DNA of 64,000 nt from Trebouxia sp. TZW2008 (Eukaryota; Chlorophyta; Trebouxiophyceae; Trebouxiales; Trebouxiaceae). Within the stretch, counting starts at the first letter, position 1, and the number at the start of each line of letters is the position of its first letter. A program made the translations under genes and the position numbers. Where the stretch lies: NCBI GenBank assembly GCA_002118135.1, contig BDIU01000238.1, positions 62,001 to 126,000 of the forward strand, in the 5' to 3' direction. Positions 44,675 to 54,300 of the stretch are shown here, in pieces. The notes beneath the pieces were generated by a model. That model saw only the letters and a program-made list of their open reading frames with translations, made no database searches and had not been told where the DNA came from.

Positions 44675-44798
44675 TCAGGACTCAAAACCTGCAAATCTGC
44701 CAGAAGAGTCACTTGTCATCGCAGGCGCAGAATCTCTCAAGGGTTGCTTTCGGTTCTGATTGCTTTTCCGCCTGCCTTGCTGCTGCTGCTGCTGCTGA

Positions 44799-44834
<36 letters not shown>

Positions 44835-46670
44835 GAAGCTTGCTTACTGATTGGGAGTTCTGACTGACCCTGCTGGCCATGTGAGCTTGGCAAGGGTGGT
44901 TTTGCACTCACAGCAGGCTTGGGCTTTTGACCCTCAGGTGTAGCAGGGCCTCTACTTGGTTGTGCATTAGATACTGCATCAGACACTTGGCTGCGTGTGC
45001 TACCTGCCTGTGGCTGCTTTGATGCATCTGCTGCAGCCAGAGCTTGTTGCTCAGTGGTGGCAGCAGCAGCGTCCTCTGCTGAGGGAGCGCCTCTGGTGGT
45101 TGAGGCTCGCTGTGCAACAGCCTGCTCTATTGCTGACATCTCACAATGTGGCTGCGCTGTGCCCCTGTCAGCATGCACACTCTCAGTGATGCACACACAA
45201 TTACATGGATGACTTGCTAGGAGCACCAGGCAACATGCCATCAAAGAGTGCACATGTACAAGCTGCTAAGACTGCAAGTGTGGGCTTTATGAGCCACTAG
45301 CAAATTGAAAAAGATATGCTGGTTGGACACATGACAATTGTTGTCATTTACTGCTGTCAAAAATGGGGTCGCTGGGAGCAGCAAGTAACATGCCACCATA
45401 GAGTGTGCATGTTGAAGCTGCTGAGACTTCATTGTTGCAAATGTGAGCCTGATCAGCTACTAGCAACTTGACATGTTGCAAGTGAGCATTCTGGATGGAC
45501 AGCCAAAGTCATCACTGCTATTGCGATCACTGACAAGTAAGTAAACTTGCTCATGCAACCCATGGGAAACAGCTAAGGGGCCTTCTCCAACACCAGAACC
45601 GTCTTTCTCAGTCGATCATGAGCATGACTCACCCATTGAGCTGCTCCAGCTGCTTTGTCAGCTGCTCTAGCTTGTTCAATTCAGCTGTTGCGCTCTGGTG
45701 CACAAGCAGGTGCAGCTCTTGACACAGCTGCTCCTTGCTGCGCTCATGTGACCTGAGAACCTCCTCTGCCTGCTCAGCCACCTGCAAAAGCATATGCACA
45801 ATGAAATCTGTTGCTCAACGGAACTTTGCTGCTTCTGGTCAGCACACGCCAACATCAAAACATGGTCACTGTCTTTGCTTGTCGTGAGCTTTAGGGCATT
45901 GACTGTGCAGCGTGGTGGGCGAACCCGATCCTGAGGCTGAAGTGTAGTGGCTCCTGGCCAAAGCAATACAGGCATGATTTGTGCATTTAAGCAGAGTGCT
46001 TTTGGGCATGTTGATGGCCAGCTGAATGCAGCATACATGGCTGTTGAACCTTGCAGGTGTCTGCAAGATGTGAGTCACAGACGATAGCTTGAGACTGTCT
46101 CACAATCAGCATTTGCATTCAGGTATAGGCAATCATCAGTATATTCCTAGACGTGACGTCAGTCACGATTTGTGCATGTGCAGCTGCATGGAGACATCAA
46201 GAAGACATGCCGCTGAGCCCTATGGCTGTACACTATCCTGCACTAAGCCTTCACATGTCAAGCAAAGCAGCAATGGTGACATGCCTTCTGAGCTGAGAGA
46301 AATTTCTGCCTTGCTGCCACAACTTGCTCATTCTTAGCTTCTATCTTTCTGCGGAGCATCTCTAGTGCTGATTTTTTTGGACCAGAAGTCAAATTGAGCT
46401 GCAGCTGCAGTTGCGATAGCTGGGCTTCTACATTTTTGATGTGTGAATAATTTTTGGCAATACTCCTGCAACATTCAGACAGTTACAACAGGCTGAATTG
46501 TGCTAAATTCTTGTGAGTGCCGATTGCTTGTCAGCGCTCACTCTCTGAGTTGTTTCTCCTTCTCCTCTACCTCCTGCAGTCAATAAGCTATTTATGAGGC
46601 AGAGGCGACCCAGGGAAGCAAGGCACAGGGCAAGCATGCTGACCTTCTTGTCTGGCGCTGTCGCTGCCAT
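44675..46670 (-). CDS. coiled-coil protein with poly-Gln C-terminal region, family not recognised
   Basis: Five exons (46644-46670, 46542-46573, 46324-46465, 45633-45781, 44675-45164) join in phase to 279 residues starting MAATAPDKKEVEEKEKQLRE. Residues about 10-115 are a continuous charged heptad-like coiled coil (IAKNYSHIKNVEAQLSQLQL, KKSALEMLRRKIEAKNEQ, EVLRSHERSKEQLCQELHLL, KLEQLTKQLEQLN). The C-terminal half is low-complexity: Ala/Thr/Ser-rich, then two poly-Gln runs separated by His, then a basic stretch GRRKSNQNRKQPL. The acidic/basic layout suggests a scaffold or cytoskeletal/vesicle adaptor, but no named family matched. It is divergent from the cell-wall glycoprotein gene across about 500 bp. 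A roughly 160-bp repeat sits in its last intron. Confidence 0.8.
44779..44838 (-). repeat. CTG/CAG tract encoding poly-Gln
   Basis: Two CAG runs separated by one His-encoding change encode about 18 glutamines near the C-terminus of the coiled-coil protein. Confidence 0.9.
45200..45480 (-). repeat. two-copy tandem repeat, about 160 bp, intronic
   Basis: (C)AACATGCCA(T/C)CA(A/T)AGAGTG(C/T)(A/G)CATGT..AAGCTGCT(A/G)AGACT occurs at about 45232 and 45388, together with a following GAGCC...CTAGCAA.TTGA block. It lies in the last intron of the coiled-coil gene. Confidence 0.8.
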
Positions 46671-47169
46671 CGATAAGAAGGCAGTACGTTGACCAAAGAA
46701 TATGGGGTGCGACGTTTGACAGCGCGCTCGACACCCTCTCGGGCGCTATCCGCTGTGGACTGCAAGCGTCAGATCTGGCAAAAACCTCGTTACAAGGACG
46801 ACGACAATCTGAAACACGCGTTACGAAACACAAAACCAGCAAATAGGTAAGGTCTAGGAAAGCCTGTGGATCGAAAGCTGAAGCAGATTGCGCTCAATGG
46901 ACTTTGCAGTTCATGCGTGCTTTCTAAAGCGGAGTTGGCGTTACGTTTCGCGCGGGCGCGCGGACCATCTGCGGTTTGCTGCGACAGCCTTTCCGCAAAC
47001 CACAGCAAGTGCATCTTGTACAAATTTTAAAGCCGTGCGAACTAGCCGTGGCCAAGGGGTATATTTGTCCAGACTTGATACAGATCGAGAGGACCTGGCA
47101 CTGCTTGGAAAGCAACCGCACCTTCACTGATCACAGTCTCAGCAGCGCTGTGCAGACGGACGCAGGCTC
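46671..47169. promoter_or_regulatory. divergent promoter region, coiled-coil gene / secreted glycoprotein
   Basis: The region is CpG-richer than the flanking introns. GGGGTATATTTG at about 47056 is a TATA-like element roughly 110 nt before the glycoprotein ATG. The function is inferred from position. Confidence 0.4.
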
Positions 47170-50100
47170 ATGAGCCGCAGGGGCGGTCGGCTCAGAACGC
47201 GCCATCTTTGCAAACAGTGCTGCGTCAGCTGTCGACAAAGCTTGCTGTTGCTTGGCTGCTTAGCAGTTTTGGCGTTGACCGGAACAGTGTCAGCTGCTAC
47301 AACGCCGGCAAGTGCCCACAGTCAGGAAAGCGCGCAATATCCCAATGCTCCCCTGGCAGAAGCCAGACATACTGACGCTGCAGACAATGGACCTCCGCAA
47401 TGCACAGCCAACCTGGATCAGCCCAGCTCACATCCCGCCGAGTTGCAGGCAAGCACTGACCTAACGACTCAAGCACGATGCATGAGCTTGCAGCTCAAAG
47501 AGTTTGCATCCTGAGCGACCATCCTTCGCCTCGGTCTGCTTGCACGAGCCTCTCACTCACTAGTGCTGGTGATTGCAGTCAGAAAGCGTGCTCCAGAGGA
47601 ATTTGCTAGCTTCAAGGACCAAAGCAGGCCCCAAGCTCACATCTGTACTGCAGAACATCATCCCAAAGAGATCTTTCCTGCAGGCAAGATTTTGCAACGC
47701 AATTGCTGCTGTGCGCTTTAATCGATATATCGGCTGCAAAGATGCTGATTTTGCCGCAGGTTCCTGGCACATATGCACCAGCTGAAGCTGCACCTGGCGG
47801 TGTTTCTGCTGTACCGTCACCCTCGTCTGTGCTCCAGGTGATCTCAGTAGATGTCAGTCACCAGTCAGACGACAGCTGCAGTAAGATGTGGTTGCATCAT
47901 ACACAGCACAGTGTAGTCAGGGCACCAGTATTGGACACAAACATGAGGAGTTTGCGTTGGCTAGCAATCCTGGTGTAATGCTCATTTGCTATGTAACAAC
48001 CAGCATGCATTATTTGGTACAGTGTCAGCTGATTACACCCCTCACTCAAATTTTTTGTCTTTTCCCCATGCAGACTGCATCACCTTACGCCTCACCGTCA
48101 CCCTCCAGCTTACCAAGCCCCCCTCCACCCCCGCCCCCGCCACCCCCGCCCCCAGGCAGTCCGCAGGCAGCCATTCCAGTGCCCACAGGAATTGCATCAC
48201 CAACTGCAACAGCAACACCAACTGCCACAGCAAGCCCCGCTATCACAACTGCTGCAACTGCTGGTGCTGCTTCACCAGTGACTGTAATCCCCATACCTAG
48301 TCCAAGCCCTATTGCCACATCAGCACCAGCAGTACCAGTGACCACCTCCCCAGCTGCTCAGACAGCTCAGCAGTCAGCTTCAGCAAGCCCAGCTACCCCT
48401 ACCGCCAATCCCCCTGCTGGCCCCACTGCATCTCCCTCCACCAGCACTGTTCCATCTCCCACAGCAGGCACTGGCAGCAGCTCAACCCCAACCACAATTA
48501 CTACCACTACCCCTGCTTCTCCTGCTTCGGCTGTGCCTGTGGCATCAGCAAATGGCCAGGGCTCGACTTACACCTTCACCTCAGCGCCAGCCAGCCCATA
48601 CACCTTCTCAGCGTCTTCCCTGGAGAATTTGGCGGGAACGCTGGTATTCAATGCCTCAGCAGTGGCGCCAACTCCAGAAGGCTTGGTGTTTCCTACCATC
48701 TCTGCAGGCATGGAGCCAGTAGTCACTGCTCAAGCCACTTTCGAAGCCATTCCCGCCAACAGCTTGACTGAGCCTCAGGTTGCAGAAGTGGCGGCATCAC
48801 TGAACCAGGCCATCAGTCTGTTTGTGGGCAACACTACTCCCATTGCCACAACCCTTGTTGTCATCAATGCCAACTACACTGCTTTGGCGCCTGCGCCATC
48901 CCCCAGCCGGCGCCATTTGCTGCAAAGTGGCAACACCCTTCAGAGCACTGTCACCCTCACTGCTACCTTTGCTACTCCACCCAGTGATGCTGCAGTCACC
49001 TCCGCTGTGCAGTCTGCTGTTGCGACAGTGACGTCTCCTTTGGCTGTCACCACAAGCACTTTAGCTTTGGGAGCAGGCGCATACAATGTCACCATTGTGT
49101 TCCCTGCAAACAATCAGGTACAAAATTCCAAGCTCTTTCCTTACTGTCAAGATGCAAAACAAACAGCTACTCTAGGTGCTTTCATAACCCATAGAGTCAG
49201 AAGTTGTCAGCCCTGAGGTGCTTTCATCACTCATGCATTCAAAACTTGTCAGCCATGTTGTATACAAAAACGTGTAAGAATATTTGATTTGTAAACAAGG
49301 CCAACAATGAGTGTGCATGCTCAGCTTTGGACTTGCTGGCTGAGCAAAAACAGGAAAAGGTCATGCAGTCATTGCTGCTGATGGCAACCTGGGTTGTCTG
49401 CATAGGTGTCAAGCTCTGCAAGTCAAGGGACCCTGGCTGCCACCAACTTTGTCACAGCTCTGAAGAGCAATGCGGCAACAGCCCTCCCAGGTTTGAACAC
49501 TGCTCTGGGCTCCTTCACAGCCACCAGCATCCAGCTAGCAGATGCTATTGTGTCTCAAACACCTGGCTCTGTTTCCCCAGCTGCTGTACCATCCCCCTTC
49601 ACTATCCCTGCCAGCAGCACTGTTTCAACTTTTCCATCTGCAGCTGGCACTGCTGAGCCTGTGTCACCAGCTGCGTCCACCGCCACCCCAGCTACTACCA
49701 CAGCTGCAGCTGCTGAGGTTCCAAGTGCCACCACAGCTGCAGCTGCTGAGACCCCAGCTGCCACCACTGCTGCAGTACCTGAGACGCCAGCTGCCACAGC
49801 TGCGGCCACAACTGCTGCCAGTCCAGTTGTCAACGCAGCTGCAAGCACCACTCCCAGCACTCCTGTGGAAGCATCGCCTTCAGCTGCGACCACTCCAGCT
49901 GCTACACCTGCAGAAACCTCACCAGCAACCTCTGCACCAGCTGCTGCAAGCCCTGAGGCAACTGCTGCCTCCACTGCTACGCCAGCTGCTACAGAAGCCG
50001 CTCCTGCTGTCAACCCACCATCATCATCAGGGAGTGCATCATCAGGGGCACCACCCCCGCCCCCGCCCCCACCACCCCCTCCTCCACCTCCTCCACCTCC

Positions 50101-52333
50101 AGGAGGTTCTGCATCAGCCACTCCACCTCCACCGCCCCCACCACCACCCCCTCCTCCAGGTAACGTAGCGTACCCTGCCCAACTACACAAACGCATGCTC
50201 AAAACCTGCAAGCATCCCACGTTCCAATGGGTTAGTGCCACACATAAAGGAGAAGCAGACAAATGTGAACAGCGTCTGAAGAGTGGTAACACAGCTTTAG
50301 CCCTAAGATTGCACTATAATGAGTGAAAACGGTCCAGGTACCACTGCTGCCTCTCCTGAGTCCCCTGCTGCCATTGAGAGCTTCTCAGGCAGTTTCTCTG
50401 CTCCAGCATCTGCAGCCACTCCAGAAGCTTCCTTGACGCCTGCAGAGGCAGCTCCTGAGTCACCGGCGGCGTACCCGCTTCTGGTCATGAACCTGACTGT
50501 GGCTTTCCCGCCAATGGCATACCTCTCAGCCCAGAACCTGGCGTCCACGCTGTACAATGAGTCAGACAGAGCATTGTACAATGTGACAGCAGCCAATGGG
50601 CCGGTAGACATTACTGATGTGGTGTATGGCAGCATACCAGTTCCTGCAGCTGCTCTGGCACCTGCGCCGGGGCCAGGGGGAGGGCCGCTCCTGCCAGCTG
50701 CCCCAGTGGCGGCCCCAGCACCAGAAAGTGCTGCCTCTGGAGCTGCTATTGAATCCTACACTGGACCAGTGGGCAGAACTGTGAACTGCTGCCTTGATTT
50801 TACGCGCATGGCCATGCAACCCAGTATACTGTGTACTCCGTGTACAGCGCCTCTTTCAGACCTTATCTCACTTGACATCTATGCTAACAAATGTAGAGCA
50901 TGTTGCAATGCAGCCATTAAAGCATAAGGCACCATGTTGCATGCAGCACAGGGTGGCAAGCCTGTCTTGCACCCTTGTCAACTCGAAAAGGGTATTCACT
51001 GCTCTTGCATGTTGTGCAGTGCACATGTAGCATTGGGTGTCTGGGCATGACAATTGCTGATTTGTTTATGGTGTGCTGCAGGATTCTGGAGCCAGTGACA
51101 CTTCCACCAGGTGCGCTTCCGCGCATGAATGCCTATGTGATGCTTTGCATGGCCTGACACATGGCACTTGACCTGTGTTTGTATTGCTTGTGCATGATGC
51201 ACTAAATCCTGTCAAAGCACTTGCTGTTGTCATCTCAAGTTATGCCTCTCAAGTGCTGACATACAGAATATCCAATATGCTGCTGCATGCTTGCTCATCA
51301 CGTGCACATATCCGACTGTGAAGCTGCAACTGCTGCCCTCTCATCTGCAGACAACAAGCAGTCACTGTGCAACATGCAGTGGGCAGCTTTACACCATCAA
51401 CATGCACAAGCCGGGAGGTTGTGCTGCAACTGCTGTGCATCCCATATGCTTACATCTACCAATCATTGCGCAATGTGCGTTGACCAGCTGTACACCAACA
51501 TGCATTTGGCATAAAGATGCACTGCAGCTGCTGTCTTCCCTCCTTCAGATATCAAAGAGCTCTTGTGCAATGTGCAGTGGGCAGCTGTACGCCATCAACA
51601 TGCAGTATGGCGTGGGAGGGGCACGCACCAACACATCAGCCAACCTCCTGGTGTTCTCCTTCAACACCACTAGCGTTACTCCAAGGTCCACAGACTTCAC
51701 AGTGCAGCTCAGTGGCACCGGTCAGACTGGCAATGTGTCAGTGATATCCACCTACTCCTCTCCCTCTGACTACCTTGTCAGGGTAAGCCCATCATTCATG
51801 CTCTTCGCACAGTGAAGACCGCACATCAGGTTCCAGCTTCATAGCATGAGATATTTCAGATGTGATCACCTCGCTAAGCCCTTGAATGTGATCACCTTGA
51901 ACTGTACCTGTTGCCATTCATGCGGTACAACCCATGCTACGTTGCAGCAGCTTGGTGCAAGCTTCTGTGATAGTGGCAAAGAGGGTTTACCAAGCAGCCC
52001 ACAACGGTCACGGTAGGTGTTAGCTCACACAGCAGCTACTGAGCTGACAACAGCTGTTGATTACAAGGCAGTCTACCAGGCTTGTGGTTAGCATTGGCTT
52101 ACAAGGCAGCCTACTGGGCTAATGCTGGCCGGGCTATTCAACATGTGTTGCCTTCTAGACTCATGCTAGCCAGGCTGTTAAGCATAAGTTGTGTGCAGGT
52201 GGACTGCCCAGTTGGTTACACAGGGCCAGTGACTGTGGACTACGCCTCACCCTCAGTACAAGCTGTCAGCTACAATGTTGTCGATTCCTTGCTGCTTGTG
52301 AAGGTCACAGCCTCTTCAGCTACACAGCAGTGA
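47170..52333 (+). CDS. secreted Ser/Thr/Pro-rich glycoprotein, probable cell-wall HRGP
   Basis: Proposed exons are 47170-47448, 47579-47683, 47760-47837, 48074-49117, 49406-50159, 50338-50780, 51549-51782 and 52199-52333, in phase, about 1,023 residues. It starts with a signal peptide (basic, then SLLLLGCLAVLALTGTVSA). Exon 4 has a poly-Pro run then Ala/Thr/Pro/Ser mucin-like sequence. It continues with a folded-looking domain (FTSAPASPYTFSASSLENLA, NQAISLFVGNTTPIATTLVV, RRHLLQSGNTLQSTVTLTAT). Exon 5 repeats the theme with ATPAATTAAAAE-type repeats and two poly-Pro runs. Exons 6-8 hold N-glycosylation sequons and a Cys-containing C-terminal region (SSCAMCSGQLYAINM, VDCPVGYTGPVTVDY). Introns 1 and 2 would be GC-AG (GCAAGC, GCAAGA). 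A 29-nt exon at 51082 is possible but fits less well. Extracellular matrix role is inferred. Confidence 0.75.
51340..51548 (+). repeat. decoy copies of the glycoprotein exon beginning at 51549
   Basis: CTGCAG followed by ...CACTGTGCAACATGCAGTGGGCAGCT.TACACCATCAACATGCA (51346-51405) and a diverged copy (51470-51505) mirror CTTCAG followed by ...CTCTTGTGCAATGTGCAGTGGGCAGCTGTACGCCATCAACATGCA at 51543-51605. The alignment of the acceptors supports 51549 as the true exon start. Confidence 0.8.
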
Positions 52334-53955
52334 AGGATTACTCAAGTTATGCAGCGCCAGCATGAACATACAAATCTGGGTAGTGCCTGTGCATGTCAAG
52401 AATAAATAGTTTTGCAGGGTTCTGCTTGAAGGACTGCAGCTGTGATTCGCCATTTTGCTTTTGGTCATGATGGAATGCTTACATTGCCCAACATATTAGC
52501 AGTTGTCCGTTGTTGCTGTGTTCAACCACAGCCTGCCCACCAGTTGCTGAGTTGCCGCTTCTTCCCCCTTGACAGGTTTAGCTATTATGATGTAGTGAAT
52601 AAAGTTGATTACGAAGTGTTGCGATAAGCTGAGCTGCAAAAAGCCTCAATTTGCAGCGATCCACTAGCACATCAATGCCTCAGGCATGCATCAAAGGCCA
52701 GACAAGTGTGATTAAACAGTGGTGCACCATTGCGCTGGCTTCTTATCTGCTGCTGATTCAGACAAACGCGCGCAACTCCACCCTATACTCAGTCTTCAAG
52801 ATCTGATGATCCTATGATGTTACTTCAGCTCACATGCAAAGATTGCCTCTTTGAAAATTTAGCCACACTCACATTACCCTCATGGATCAGCTAGCTGCCT
52901 TGCCAAAGCTAGAAATAGGGTGTCTTGCAGTGAATCATTGGCATGCAATATGTATTGTCAGACTTGCATGATCATATCAGGACAGCGTTGAGTGTTGGCA
53001 CCAGCAGGGACATGCAGCTTAGCTTAGAGCTTAGCTGCCCAACTTTCAGCGTTCATCTTGTATGCAAGTAATGCATGATGCAGTCAGCACTGGCCAGCTG
53101 GAGACACTTGGCTCTCGATGTTTGGCCTGCCGTCAGAGCAAAGGCCTACGCCATTCCCCAAAATTGACGTGGCATCCACTTTTCGCACGTGGGATCCATT
53201 TTCTCTAATACATTAAGTACTAGAATATCTGCAAATCTTTTATCGCTCCTTCCATCGATCCTAGAGAATTAACTGACCGGCTGAGCAGGCTTGGAAACGA
53301 TTAGCCGGCTGGTACAACATAGCCGTGCCGGCAAGGCTAAGCAGAGCAAGGAACGCAGGTGTCTGTGTCAAGGCACGCCCAAAAACACCCGCCGCAAGCA
53401 CTCACCAGCCCGCTATACCTCGAAAATACTGACTATGCTGTCGGCATATGTATGCAAAATAGCCACTTTCATCATGAGCCCTACTCATGCATGTTCCGAT
53501 ATCTCCTGACCGACGGCAGGCACGACCATTTGTGGTCGTATTCCACTTGTTTCATCCAACATTGTGCGACAACTTTTGCAATGTGCCTGCATGCTGCATG
53601 CTGCATGCTCTACTGCTAGCGGGCTAATGGTCGCCGACTGCTGCCTTTTGCTTACAATTCAACGCCTTAACATGCACAACAAAGCTGCAGCCTTGCGTGG
53701 CTTTGCTTGCTCAAGCTTCTCTCGAAAAGCCCGCAACGAATCGAAAATTCAAAATGTAGCGGGGGGCAAAAAGGCTGGAAGGTTTATATTCCGCAAAAAC
53801 ACATCAGCTTCTGCAAACGCAACATGCCAGCCAGCCAGCTAATCAGACAGCCACACGACCGGCCGGTCAGTCACCATACCAGACCACCTCGACCCCAGCG
53901 AGTCATACAAAGCTGGCTGCGTCGGCTGCGCACTTCTCCAGTGTAACGTGACACC
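52334..53955. other. glycoprotein 3' region and spacer, no gene recognised
   Basis: Only short frames. A 56-codon ATG ORF at 53673-53841 (MHNKAAALRGFACSSFSRKA) is basic at its start and could be a 5' exon of the downstream unidentified gene. No splice path could be tested against a family. Confidence 0.35.
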
Positions 53956-53959
53956 TTGA

Positions 53960-54300
53960 ATGTAACGCAATACTACAGCTCAAGGTGAAGACAGTAGCGA
54001 CGAGTTCTTCAATGTCTGTTTATGCTGCCTTTCGTTCATGTCACTTTAGCAGTTGCTGACTTATTCGCGGGTGCACAGGTGTACAGATGCTACTTGCGCA
54101 ATCGTTGGGCACCTGAAGACCTTCCAAGGATTTGATGTAACATTCCAGCTCAATATGAAGACAGTGGCGACGAGTTCTTGTTTATTGTCTGCTTATGCTG
54201 CCTTGACTTGATGTCACTCTAGCAGTTGCTGACTTATTTGCGGGTGTACAGGTGCTATGCCTTGCGCAGTCGTCAGGCACCTCAGGACCTTCGACAGAGG
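53960..54300. repeat. two-copy tandem repeat, 179 bp
   Basis: CAGCTCAA..TGAAGACAGT(A/G)GCGACGAGTTCTT starts at 53968 and again at 54147. Both copies continue through GCAGTTGCTGACTTATT(C/T)GCGGGTG(C/T)ACAGG. It abuts the longer array starting near 54280. Confidence 0.85.

Noticed and set aside
47888..50300. Long minus-strand and alternate-frame ORFs across the glycoprotein exons (for example 49555-50292, glycine- and alanine-rich)
   Set aside because: They are shadows of CCN/GCN-rich coding sequence. The plus frame has the signal peptide, phase-consistent exons and N-glycosylation sequons.
51082..51110. 29-nt exon DSGASDTSTR in the glycoprotein gene
   Set aside because: Including it requires a weak AAAGAG acceptor for the next exon. 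Skipping it allows the better CTTCAG acceptor, which also aligns with the acceptors of the decoy copies.
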